Shown here: piece by piece, positions 25,601 to 32,527 of the stretch | Layout of the letters: every line of letters starts with the position of its first letter | How positions within the stretch are numbered: the first letter of the stretch is position 1 | Source of the DNA: Bacteroidota bacterium | GTDB lineage: Bacteria; Bacteroidota; Bacteroidia; Cytophagales; Cyclobacteriaceae | Length of the DNA: 32,527 nt | NCBI GenBank assembly: GCA_024280115.1 | Contig: JAJRQT010000090.1 | Coordinates: 1-32,527 of the forward strand | Reading direction: 5' to 3' | The notes under the pieces: model-generated | What the model was told of the DNA's origin: nothing | Databases searched by the model: none | Seen by the model: the letters and a program-made list of their open reading frames with translations, nothing else | Made by a program: the position numbers and the translations under genes

Positions 25601-26121
25601 AAAAGTGGCTCAAAATAGACAACACGGAAGAAGATCAAAAATATGTTGGCATTCGGTTTACCAGGCCACCCTCAAATTGGCGCGCTACCGCACAGCCTGA
25701 GTTTTATGGGAAATATGTCCTTTCTGCCTATATCACAAAAGAAGGGACCGGCGATAAACAAGCGATTTGGAATACAGAAATACCTGGGGCAGGTATGTAT
25801 GAAATACATTATTATGTAGGGAAATTGCCTGTTAGAGGCAGAGGAAGGTCAGGAGGTGGTGGGAACCGGGGAGGATCCGGTCCCGGAGCAAGTAGAGGAG
25901 ATCAGCCAAATGATCCCAACACAGGTTCTTATCAACTCACGGTATTTCATGATGATGGAGTGGATGAAATAACTTTAGACATAGCGAAGGCAGAAGAGGG
26001 ATGGAATTTGTTGGGGAATTTCTATCTGTCACAGGGGCCGGCAAAGGTGAGTCTGTCAAATGAAACTGACGGAAAATTTGTAATAGCCGATGCCGTGAAA
26101 TGGGTGAAGGTGAATGACTAA
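22696..26121 (+). CDS. ABC-2 permease fused to inactive M1-peptidase-like and golvesin domains
   Basis: A protein of 1141 residues. Residues 1 to about 275 carry several membrane segments of an ABC-2 permease. About 300-830 look like the M1 aminopeptidase fold known from such fusions (strand-rich part with HGFIQEDYVLLTPEILWYP), but the HExxH zinc motif is absent: no His-Glu-x-x-His occurs anywhere, so the peptidase is probably dead. Residues about 945-1141 form a golvesin-type C-terminal domain (YEIHYYVG, YQLTVFHDDGVDEITLD, GWNLLGNFYLSQGP, VIADAVKWV), split by a Gly/Arg/Ser-rich insert (1045-1070). Another Gly-rich stretch is at 861-870. The outer domains probably face the periplasm. ATG 22705 is an alternative start. 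Confidence 0.85.
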   Translation: MLSMLNIKTVARYEIKTLLRSWFLRIFSLLTIAILVFFDLMVITDVGPNPPWMFRAISASIPYFNLLIFNLVQAVIIVFLASDFLKRDKKLDTTDVIYIRSMSNADYVFGKTFGILTVFSLLNIAILLIALIFNFIQTDTPVVWEAYLLYPLIISLPTLIFITGLSFFIMVILRNQAITFILLLGYIASTLFFLTNKYNHIFDYMAFKLPLMYSDFVGFGNMKELLIQRGIYFFSGLAFIFLTILLLKRLPQSRIMTRVSLALVIVFTTISIYAAVNYLSINFTASALKAQMIELNNELRNEAILNITDYDLEIEHEGDQISGFAKMRFINRNEHPVNRLIFSLNPSLIVDECSLDGRPISFERKAHTIQADAATAIEAGQMGEISIKYHGAIDDESCYLDVDEETLESNNTLALMNIDKRHGFIQEDYVLLTPEILWYPIAGVTYSPENPTFQNKQFSNYRLTVKTDPNLQVITQGEMVENKNGQVMFSEKVLLPQISLTIGKYEKKSIVVDSVQINLFYLSGHDFFTPYLNELQDTLASMLGEIKQDYERDLNLDYYYKSFSVVETPIQFYSYSRRFASYQEVVQPQVVFIPEKCASLMNADFKGSFNREKSRVEKSNQAISDKEIQSRILKRFITGTFTTGFSGRRFNINRGSQTEMARTLSKPSIYKAFPNYYSFIYYVKSGEWSVLNQAFESYLLSENQSMMSLIQRRIGGLSGDEHANQLLKESSFEQILKEEKDKVAMEEVIKIKGNYLFALIQNKIGIEAFDNFLSEILIAHKFKGLEISVFNESLKERFGFDLEPYLENWLKSTEIPGFRISDIKAYEIRDGENTRYQVLFTITNEEDVDGLATVSFRTMSSRGGFGGGGMPSLDLEKILHIGAKQKKEVGIVLDAEPRLMAVNTLVSQNVPSALSHFFSKIDVNEKMSPFDGERDEMIIDKKMDDIEIVVDNEDKGFQLIQPDNESLLKKWLKIDNTEEDQKYVGIRFTRPPSNWRATAQPEFYGKYVLSAYITKEGTGDKQAIWNTEIPGAGMYEIHYYVGKLPVRGRGRSGGGGNRGGSGPGASRGDQPNDPNTGSYQLTVFHDDGVDEITLDIAKAEEGWNLLGNFYLSQGPAKVSLSNETDGKFVIADAVKWVKVND

Positions 26122-26159
26122 TGATAGAATATTTTTTTGATTTATGATACAGAACTTGA

Positions 26160-27644
26160 GTGATGATCAGAAATATATATAAACTGGTTCTTGGTTTTTC
26201 AATGCTGTTAGGAGCCATTGGATCTTATGGGCAGAGTATTCTCTCACTTGACTCCGCTATGGCGATTGCAAATGCCAACAGCCCGGACATCCGTCTGGCG
26301 CAGCTCAACCTGCAAATCAGTGAGGAAATGCTTAATGCAAAAAATGCTTCTCTAAAATCAAGATTTGATCTCCAGCTAAATCCGCTGTATTTTAGTCATG
26401 GCAGGAGGTTTGACGAAGCTTTCTCGAGATGGCGAACTACCCAGATGATACAGTCGGCGGCGACATTTAATATAAACCAGCCTATTAAATGGACGGATGG
26501 AAATATCAGGCTTACCAACAGATTTTTATGGCAGGATTACGAGACGGAAGGCGCCCAGGGAAACCGTGCATTTAGCAATAGTCTGACGCTGAGAATTGAT
26601 CAGCCAATTTTTACTTATAACAGAACAAAGCTAGATCTGCAAGAGCTGGAACTAGATCTTGAAAACTCTACTTTAAGTTATGCATTGCAGAGATTGAATA
26701 TTGAAAGACTCGTCACTCAAAACTATTACCTGGTTTATGAAAGGGCCTTAAGTCTTCAAATTGCCAGGGAAGAACTCGATAACACGCAGGCCAATTATAA
26801 TATTGTAAAGAATAAGGTTGAAGCCGGATTACTGGCTTTGGAAGAACAGTACCAGGCAGAGTTGAATCTTTCTACCGCAAAAAGCAATTACTATAATCAG
26901 CAGGTACAACTCGAAAACTCCAAGGATAATTTCAAACAGCTTATTGGACTAAACGTGTATGAAGAATTTGATATTTTGGCCGATATTGCTGGAGATCCGG
27001 TTCCAATAGATATTTCAAAAGCGATTAACCATGGGTTGGAACAGCGGCTGGAATTGAGGCAGCGAGAAATCGGAATTACCAACAGCCAGTTTGAGCTGAT
27101 CCGCACCAGGTCACTTAATGAGTTTTATGGGAATGTGTCAGCGACATTTGGCCTGATTGGGGATAATGAAGATCTATCACAAATTTATAATCCCGCCACT
27201 GACAACCAGGAATTCTCACTTACACTGACAGTTCCAATTTTTGATTGGGGAGAAAGAAAATCGAGGATAAAAGCTTCGGAGGCCCGAATCCAGACCCAGG
27301 AACTCAACTTCAGCCAGGAACGAATTGATATTATCATTAATATCAGGGCGGTATATCGCAGCCTCCAAAATCTGCTCAATCAAATTGAGATCGCGAAGCA
27401 AAGTGTGAAAAATGCGCAATTGACCTATGAAGTAAATGTTGAACGGTATAAAAATGGCGACCTCACAGGGATGGACCTAAACCTATATCAAACACAGCTT
27501 TCTGAACAAAAAATGTCTCTTACGACAGCGCTTATAGATTATAAGCTCGAATTACTCAATATGAAAATTCAGACTTTATGGGACTTTGAATCAGACAATT
27601 CCTACCTGCCGGAAGATATTATGAATAAACAATCAATAGAATAA
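26160..27644 (+). CDS. TolC-family outer membrane efflux protein
   Basis: A protein of 494 residues with a signal peptide (1 to about 24, ending SYGQ). It has the two long alpha-helical hairpin repeats of TolC/OEP proteins: SLDSAMAIANANSPDIRLAQLNL near the start and ALIDYKLELLNMKIQTLWDFE near the end, with long coiled-coil stretches. TolC-like proteins form the outer-membrane channel of tripartite pumps. The adaptor follows 4 bases later and the RND pump after that, so the three form one pump set. Confidence 0.92.
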   Translation: MMIRNIYKLVLGFSMLLGAIGSYGQSILSLDSAMAIANANSPDIRLAQLNLQISEEMLNAKNASLKSRFDLQLNPLYFSHGRRFDEAFSRWRTTQMIQSAATFNINQPIKWTDGNIRLTNRFLWQDYETEGAQGNRAFSNSLTLRIDQPIFTYNRTKLDLQELELDLENSTLSYALQRLNIERLVTQNYYLVYERALSLQIAREELDNTQANYNIVKNKVEAGLLALEEQYQAELNLSTAKSNYYNQQVQLENSKDNFKQLIGLNVYEEFDILADIAGDPVPIDISKAINHGLEQRLELRQREIGITNSQFELIRTRSLNEFYGNVSATFGLIGDNEDLSQIYNPATDNQEFSLTLTVPIFDWGERKSRIKASEARIQTQELNFSQERIDIIINIRAVYRSLQNLLNQIEIAKQSVKNAQLTYEVNVERYKNGDLTGMDLNLYQTQLSEQKMSLTTALIDYKLELLNMKIQTLWDFESDNSYLPEDIMNKQSIE

Positions 27645-27648
27645 TAAC

Positions 27649-28752
27649 ATGGCCACCATGGATGTAATAAGCATAGAATTTCAGAAACACGGGGAAAAGA
27701 CAACAATTCATTTGTTAGCATTTTCCCTTTTAATAGCTATAATATCGTCTTGTACAACAGATACTACATCGTTTGAGACTGACATCTCAGTTCCTGTTTC
27801 TGTAACAGATATAAAGACCGGTTCTATTGAGCAATATGTAAATACAACAGGATCTGTGAATGCGATGCAGGAAGTTGCCCTCTCCTCTGAAATTATAGGT
27901 GATTATTATTTGCTCAAAAATCCCAGAACGGGAAGACTTTTTGTCCTCGGTGATAAAGTGAAAGCGGGTCAAAAAATTATTCGACTGGAAAATATTGAAT
28001 ATGAAAACAGCATCAAAATCGAATCTGAGAAGCTCAATCTTGATATTTCTAAGAGGGAGTTTGAAAAACAGGAATCTCTGTTTGACAAAGGAGGAGTGAC
28101 ATTGAGAGAACTCAAAAACTCTGAACGGGAGTATATCAATGCTCAATATGCCTACGAAAATGCAAAAATTCAGCTCGATAAAATGGATATAAAGGCGTCT
28201 TTCAATGGGGTAATTGTCAACCTGCCGTATTATACCAAAGGCACCAGGATAAATTCTGGATCAGAAATGGTCACCATCATGAACTTTTCTCAAGTTTTTA
28301 TGGAGATTAGTCTTCCTGAAAAAGACATGGCGCAAATTAATATTAGTGACCGTGCGAAAATCACAAATTATACGCTTCCAAATGATACTCTTATTGGAAA
28401 AATTACTCAATTGAGTCCGGCCATTGATCCCACAACGAGGACGTTTAAAGGGCTGCTGGTCATCGACAATAAAAAATTACTTCTTCGTCCGGGGATGTTT
28501 GTCCGGGCTGATATTGTTGTTGACAAAAAAGAAAATACCATTGTAATTCCAAAAGATATAATCCTCTCAAAGCAAAGGGGTAAAACCGTATTTGTGGTTG
28601 AGCGTGGAGCTGCCTCTGAGCGTATCATCACCACAGGCCTGGAAAGTGCCACCGAAGTAGAAGTATTGAAAGGTCTGAAAAAAGATGAACGATTGATCAT
28701 TTCCGGATTTGAAACATTGAGGAACAGGTCGAAGGTGAAGGTGGTGAGGTGA
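27649..28752 (+). CDS. RND efflux periplasmic adaptor (lipoprotein)
   Basis: A protein of 367 residues of the HlyD/AcrA type. A lipoprotein signal ends in AIISSC (Cys35), preceded by an unusual 18-residue extension from ATG 27649; no better start is visible. Barrel-sandwich halves are VSVTDIKTGSIEQYVNTTG and the FNGVIVNLPYYTKG region, with a helical hairpin between. LLRPGMFVRADIVV marks the beta-barrel domain and SGFETLRNRSKVKVV the membrane-proximal end. It links the TolC channel to the pump. The stop TGA (28750-28752) touches the left arm of the inverted repeat that flanks the next gene. Confidence 0.9.
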   Translation: MATMDVISIEFQKHGEKTTIHLLAFSLLIAIISSCTTDTTSFETDISVPVSVTDIKTGSIEQYVNTTGSVNAMQEVALSSEIIGDYYLLKNPRTGRLFVLGDKVKAGQKIIRLENIEYENSIKIESEKLNLDISKREFEKQESLFDKGGVTLRELKNSEREYINAQYAYENAKIQLDKMDIKASFNGVIVNLPYYTKGTRINSGSEMVTIMNFSQVFMEISLPEKDMAQINISDRAKITNYTLPNDTLIGKITQLSPAIDPTTRTFKGLLVIDNKKLLLRPGMFVRADIVVDKKENTIVIPKDIILSKQRGKTVFVVERGAASERIITTGLESATEVEVLKGLKKDERLIISGFETLRNRSKVKVVR

Positions 28753-29222
28753 AGGCTGAGGCTAAGGAGAAGGCTAAGGAGCGGGTATTAATTGATAATT
28801 CTAAAATTGTAAGTAAAATGTCATATAGGGATTTCACTGATATGAATGTATGGAAAAAGGCCTTTGACCTTTTGTTAAAAGTTTATTCCATAACCAAGAA
28901 TTTTCCAAAGGAGGAAAAGTATGGAATGACATCCGATATCAGAAGGTCAGCAAATTCAGTTGTACATAATATTGCAGAAGGATTTGGAAGGTATGAAAGG
29001 AGAGACAAAACAAGATTTTATAAAATTTCAAGAGGGAGTGCATATGAAATCATAAGTCAGATCGTGGCCAGTTATGCTTTAGGATTTATGATAAATGAAA
29101 ATGAAAAAGAGCTGATGATACAAGAATACCGAAATGTAATTTCAGAATTGGATTCATTAATAAAGACCATAGAAACAAATGTTAGATAAACATACCTTCT
29201 CCTTAGCCTCATCCTTAGCCTT
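28752..29222 (+). mobile_element. Four-helix-bundle cassette with flanking inverted repeats
   Basis: GAGGCTAAGGAGAAGG (28758-28773) is the exact reverse complement of 29195-29210, and AAGGCT (28752-28757) matches AGCCTT (29217-29222) further out. The repeats enclose one S23-family gene and nothing else. The cassette lies precisely between the adaptor stop and the RND pump start. In the transcript the arms could pair into a 16-bp stem, as in 23S rRNA intervening sequences, which RNase III removes. Whether it is mobile is an inference. Confidence 0.55.
28818..29189 (+). CDS. Four-helix-bundle (S23/IVS) family protein
   Basis: A protein of 123 residues from ATG 28818, the normal length of the family; a GTG at 28749 overlapping the adaptor stop would add 23 Lys/Glu-rich residues encoded by the repeat arm, so I prefer the ATG. 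Conserved motifs: FTDMNVWKKAFDL, FPKEEKYGMTSDIRRSANS, NIAEGFGRYERRDKTRFY and ISRGSAYE. Relatives are encoded inside 23S rRNA intervening sequences, and the Avd protein of diversity-generating retroelements has the same fold. Function unknown; a nucleic-acid-binding role is suspected. No reverse transcriptase is in the window. Confidence 0.85.
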   Translation: MSYRDFTDMNVWKKAFDLLLKVYSITKNFPKEEKYGMTSDIRRSANSVVHNIAEGFGRYERRDKTRFYKISRGSAYEIISQIVASYALGFMINENEKELMIQEYRNVISELDSLIKTIETNVR

Positions 29223-29229
29223 TTAACAC

Positions 29230-32200
29230 ATGAAAACACTCACCAGATTTTCAGTGGAATACCCTGTAACTGTACTCATGTTTGTGCTGGGGATATTGCT
29301 ATTGGGATATATCTCATTCAGCAGATTGGGGATTGACTTGTTTCCCGACCTGAATAACCCGAGAATTTATGTAGAGATCAAAGCGGGTGAAAAACCCCCT
29401 GAAGAAATTGAAAAACAGTTTGTAGATAATATTGAAGCGCTCACAATTCGTCAATCTGATGTGCTGGGAGTGTCCTCAGTTTCCAAAGTAGGTTCTGCAT
29501 TAATCACCATAGAGTATTCGTGGGACAAGGATATGGATGAAGCCTTTTTAGATGTTCAGAAGGCACTCACGAATTATAGTCAACAAGTAGAGTTGGATGA
29601 ATTGAACATTAGCCAGTTTGATCCGAATGCCACTCCGGTACTCGTAGTGGCTTTGACGCACAGCGCCATCAAGGATATGGATGAGCTTAGAAAAACTGCT
29701 GAAAACTACATCCGCAACGAGCTCATCCGGTTGGAAGGTGTGGCCGATGTGTTATTGTCAGGACAGGAAATCAGTGAGGTGGTCATCAATACAGATAACT
29801 ACCTGCTCGAGGCTCATAACCTCACAACGAGCGATATTTCCCGTCAGATCCAGAACTACAACCGAAACGTATCGGGAGGTTCCATTGAAGAGATGGGAAT
29901 GAAATATGTAATCAAGGGAGAAACTGTACTGAAGGAGCTGCAGGATATCGGAGACATCATCGTCACGTTCAGTAATCCTGGAGAAGAAAACAACTTGTCA
30001 GAAAAAACTCCCGTATTCCTTCGGGATATTGCCTCAATAGAGTTTAAGAATAAAGACCCTGAAAACATTGTGCGCATCAATGGTGAGCGATGCATTGGCC
30101 TGTCTATTTATAAAGAGCCGAAATACAACACCGTAAAGGTTGTAGAATCGCTTGATGTTGCTTTTAATAATATGAAGCGCGCTTTGCCGGGGTACGAATT
30201 TAGGGTTGTTCATAATCAGGGAGCATTTATTTCCGGGGCCATTGATGAAGTTCAGGAAACGGCATTGATCGGAATAATGCTCGCCGTGGTGGTATTGTTT
30301 GTTTTTCTCAGAAGAATTGGTGTCACCCTGGTGATCAGCATTGCCATCCCGGTGTCTATCGTCGCCACATTCAACCTGATGTATTTTAATGGTCTGTCTC
30401 TGAATATCATGACACTGGGAGGACTTGCCCTGGGAGCTGGTATGCTGGTAGATAATGCCATTGTGGTAATGGAGAATATATTTCGCAATCTTGAATCTGG
30501 GTTGAGTGTTCGCGAAGCTGCCATCGTAGGGACTGCCGAAGTTGGTGGAGCAATTACTGCATCCACGATCACGACCATCATCGTTTTTTTACCAATCGTT
30601 TACCTACAGGGGATATCCGGAGAATTGTTCAAAGACCAGGCCTGGACGGTAGCATTTTCATTGATCTCATCGCTTTTTGTGGCCATCTTTTTCATCCCTA
30701 TGCTCTTCAACAAGTTTTTCAAGAATGTGAAAATAGCATCAAAAAGGGATCACTCAGTGAAATTTGGTTGGTATGCTTCTTTACTGGCAAGGGTCCTGAA
30801 AGCCAGGTGGTGGGTCATCGTTCTATCTGTTTTGTTTGTAGGAGGGACAGCCCTGATCTTTCCATATATCGGAAATGAATTTATGCCCAAAACTGAAAGC
30901 AATGAATTTTCAATCAATTTTAAACTTGCAGAAGGAGTACAATTAGCACGCACTAATAAAACGGCGGACGGTTTGGAAAATGTAATTAAAAATCTGCTTG
31001 GAGATAAACTGGAGACGCTCTATACACATGTTGGTCCAACGACCACAGAATCTTCAGATGCCCAGGCGGTTTTGGAGGATGAAAATTCCGGAAGCATTAA
31101 AGTGATTCTGAAAAAAGAAAAGGCTGTCCCATCTTCGAAAGTAATAAATGCCCTTGGAGCCATGATGGAAAACATCCCTGAAATGGAGATAGAATTTGTC
31201 CGGGATGAGAGCGCTTTGCAATCAACCCTGGGAACAGATGTTGCTCCCATTCTGGTGGAGATCAGGGGAGATGATCTGGATATGATAGATTCACTTTCTA
31301 AGCAGGTAAAACGGAAAATGCAGACCTTGGAAGAGCTATTCAACATTAAAACATCCATGGAAGGAGGAGCTCCGGAGCTTGATGTGATTATTGACAGGCA
31401 ACAGGCGGGATTGTTTAATGCGAGTGTTGAAGATATTATATCCCAGGTCCAGGAACAATTGATGGGAACTGATGTCGGCGATTTTGAAAGTGAAGGAGAA
31501 TTGAAAGACATCACCATAAAACTACCTGATATTTCCGTTCGTGAGCTGGCAGATTTAAAGATTAATTCAGGAAATGAATTTATGAGGTTAAGTGATCTGG
31601 CGGAAATCAGGACCAATGTGGCGCCAAAAATAATCATCAGGAAAAACCAAAATAGAATTGCAGAAGTGACTGCACAATACAAACCCGGACTTCATTTTGA
31701 CCAGGTTATCAAAAAGATTGAAACACAGATTGCAGATATTGCTCTTCCGCCAAATTATAAAATCACCGTGGCAGGAGAGGAGCTGTTGCGCAAAGAATCC
31801 ATGAAAAGCCTGAGCTTTGCACTTATCCTTTCAGTAATCCTTGTGTACATGGTTTTGGCATCCCAATTCGAATCGCTAATCCACCCCTTCACCATTCTCC
31901 TGACGATCCCACTTGCTGGAGTTGGTGCAATTTTGATTTTCTTTTTTCTTGGAGATCCATTAAATATTATGGCATACATCGGCATCATTATGTTGGCGGG
32001 GATCGCTGTAAATGACTCTATAATATTAGTTGATGCAATAAATCAATTAAAAAGCTCTGGCCAGAAAACTATGGATGCTATTATAGGTGCCGGGCAGCAA
32101 AGGATTCGCCCCATCATCATGACGTCGCTGACCACCATACTTGCATTGTTGCCATTGACAATTGGATTTGGTGAAAGCGCTTCCCTGAGATCACCAATGG

Positions 32201-32325
32201 CCTTGGCTGTAATCGGTGGACTGGTGACTTCGACCATTCTTACTCTGATCGTAATTCCATGTGTGTATGCTGTTTTTGATCAGTTTACAAATTGGATAAT
32301 AGGTAAAAATAAATCCGGGAAATAG
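29230..32325 (+). CDS. RND-family efflux pump
   Basis: A protein of 1031 residues, full length for an AcrB-like RND transporter. First membrane segment at residues 11-29, then FSRLGIDLFPDLNNPRIYVEI, the usual N-terminal periplasmic start. Membrane segment 4 has GAGMLVDNAIVVMENIFRN, with the proton-relay Asp followed by Asn as in many Bacteroidota pumps rather than the Asp-Asp of AcrB. Two large periplasmic loops and the second half (AYIGIIMLAGIAVNDSIILVDAINQL) complete the 12-segment layout. Substrate unknown. It works with the adaptor and TolC genes upstream. The next gene, 11 bases on, is a second RND protein. Confidence 0.93.
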   Translation: MKTLTRFSVEYPVTVLMFVLGILLLGYISFSRLGIDLFPDLNNPRIYVEIKAGEKPPEEIEKQFVDNIEALTIRQSDVLGVSSVSKVGSALITIEYSWDKDMDEAFLDVQKALTNYSQQVELDELNISQFDPNATPVLVVALTHSAIKDMDELRKTAENYIRNELIRLEGVADVLLSGQEISEVVINTDNYLLEAHNLTTSDISRQIQNYNRNVSGGSIEEMGMKYVIKGETVLKELQDIGDIIVTFSNPGEENNLSEKTPVFLRDIASIEFKNKDPENIVRINGERCIGLSIYKEPKYNTVKVVESLDVAFNNMKRALPGYEFRVVHNQGAFISGAIDEVQETALIGIMLAVVVLFVFLRRIGVTLVISIAIPVSIVATFNLMYFNGLSLNIMTLGGLALGAGMLVDNAIVVMENIFRNLESGLSVREAAIVGTAEVGGAITASTITTIIVFLPIVYLQGISGELFKDQAWTVAFSLISSLFVAIFFIPMLFNKFFKNVKIASKRDHSVKFGWYASLLARVLKARWWVIVLSVLFVGGTALIFPYIGNEFMPKTESNEFSINFKLAEGVQLARTNKTADGLENVIKNLLGDKLETLYTHVGPTTTESSDAQAVLEDENSGSIKVILKKEKAVPSSKVINALGAMMENIPEMEIEFVRDESALQSTLGTDVAPILVEIRGDDLDMIDSLSKQVKRKMQTLEELFNIKTSMEGGAPELDVIIDRQQAGLFNASVEDIISQVQEQLMGTDVGDFESEGELKDITIKLPDISVRELADLKINSGNEFMRLSDLAEIRTNVAPKIIIRKNQNRIAEVTAQYKPGLHFDQVIKKIETQIADIALPPNYKITVAGEELLRKESMKSLSFALILSVILVYMVLASQFESLIHPFTILLTIPLAGVGAILIFFFLGDPLNIMAYIGIIMLAGIAVNDSIILVDAINQLKSSGQKTMDAIIGAGQQRIRPIIMTSLTTILALLPLTIGFGESASLRSPMALAVIGGLVTSTILTLIVIPCVYAVFDQFTNWIIGKNKSGK

Positions 32326-32336
32326 CTGATTAAGAA

Positions 32337-32527
32337 ATGGATTTTATCATAAAGAGAAAAACATTTATCAGCATGATCTTTATCGGGCTCAGTATGCTCG
32401 GGTTTATCTCCTATAAAAATCTTCCTTTAGAATTACTCCCTAATGCAGAATTACCAATGCTGGTAGTACAGGTATCCAGCAAATTGGAGGTTGACCCATC
32501 CTATATGGAAAATAGGGCAATAATTCC
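32337..32527 (+). CDS. Second RND efflux pump, N-terminal part
   Basis: From ATG 32337, 63 codons run to the window edge: MDFIIKRKTFISMIFIGLSM, then LGFISYKNLPLELLPNAELPMLVVQV. This is the first membrane segment and the start of the periplasmic part of an RND pump (the LP.ELLPNAELP motif corresponds to the G.DLFPDLNNP stretch of the pump before it). It follows that pump after 11 bases, so both are probably co-translated, perhaps as a two-subunit pump. Truncated by the window only. Confidence 0.85.
   Translation, partial: MDFIIKRKTFISMIFIGLSMLGFISYKNLPLELLPNAELPMLVVQVSSKLEVDPSYMENRAII

Noticed and set aside
28749..28817. GTG-initiated N-terminal extension of the four-helix-bundle protein
   Set aside because: The extra 23 residues come from the repeat arm (KAEAKEKAKE...) and make the protein longer than family members; ATG 28818 fits the usual length.
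28818..29189. Diversity-generating retroelement (the gene resembles Avd)
   Set aside because: No reverse transcriptase, template repeat or variable target repeat is visible in the window.
31020..31682. 220-codon minus-strand frame inside the RND gene
   Set aside because: Shadow of the pump gene; rich in Ser/Ile as expected for antisense of such coding sequence.
1..32527. CRISPR array, prophage, integrase or full-length insertion sequence
   Set aside because: No regularly spaced repeats with spacers, no phage structural genes and no transposase or recombinase frames were found; only miniature elements without coding capacity.

Overview
The window looks like a chromosomal segment of a member of the Bacteroidota, probably a Cytophagales-like marine or soil lineage (phylum fairly sure, order a guess). 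Reasons: low G+C; a type IX secretion C-terminal sorting domain on the 956-residue protein ending at 17171; two matches to the Bacteroidota -7 box TAnnTTTG; weak Shine-Dalgarno sequences; and family content typical of the phylum (Tat-exported Gfo/Idh/MocA protein, GIN domain, membrane VWA protein, CotH-kinase lipoprotein, free-standing four-helix-bundle S23 gene, ABC permease fused to an M1-peptidase-like domain).

Region 1 (1-5.2 kb) is accessory DNA: a structured-RNA candidate with no gene after it, two small unknown genes, a HicBA toxin-antitoxin pair, a TM2-HIRAN fusion gene coupled to a small secreted protein, remnants of dead genes, and a trypsin-like protease whose natural N-terminus seems to be cut by an in-frame TGA. 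An exact 18-bp direct repeat flanks HicBA, and a shorter diverged copy follows the next gene pair, so the area reads like a row of exchangeable cassettes.

Region 2 (5.2-17 kb) is mixed housekeeping and metabolic DNA: a Tat-exported oxidoreductase, a small GIN-domain protein, a YhhN-family membrane protein, a VWA membrane protein, FabG, a frameshifted membrane glycosyltransferase, dihydrolipoyl dehydrogenase, a CotH-kinase lipoprotein and an SMP-30-like propeller lipoprotein. Region 3 (17-21.7 kb) holds a T9SS-exported beta-propeller protein, its small upstream partner and a secreted lipocalin-like protein.

Three copies of an 85-107 bp miniature inverted-repeat element lie at 10.5, 17.0 and 20.5 kb, and a different 134-bp element lies at 8.2 kb. 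All sit between genes.

Region 4 (21.8 kb to the end) is one long co-directional set: ABC ATPase; a 1141-residue permease/dead peptidase/golvesin-domain fusion; TolC-like outer membrane protein; lipoprotein adaptor; RND pump; and a second RND pump running off the window. Between adaptor and pump sits a four-helix-bundle (S23 family) gene flanked by a 16-bp perfect inverted repeat. It resembles the intervening sequences of 23S rRNA, but here it lies inside an mRNA. That cassette and the permease-peptidase-golvesin fusion are the most interesting items.
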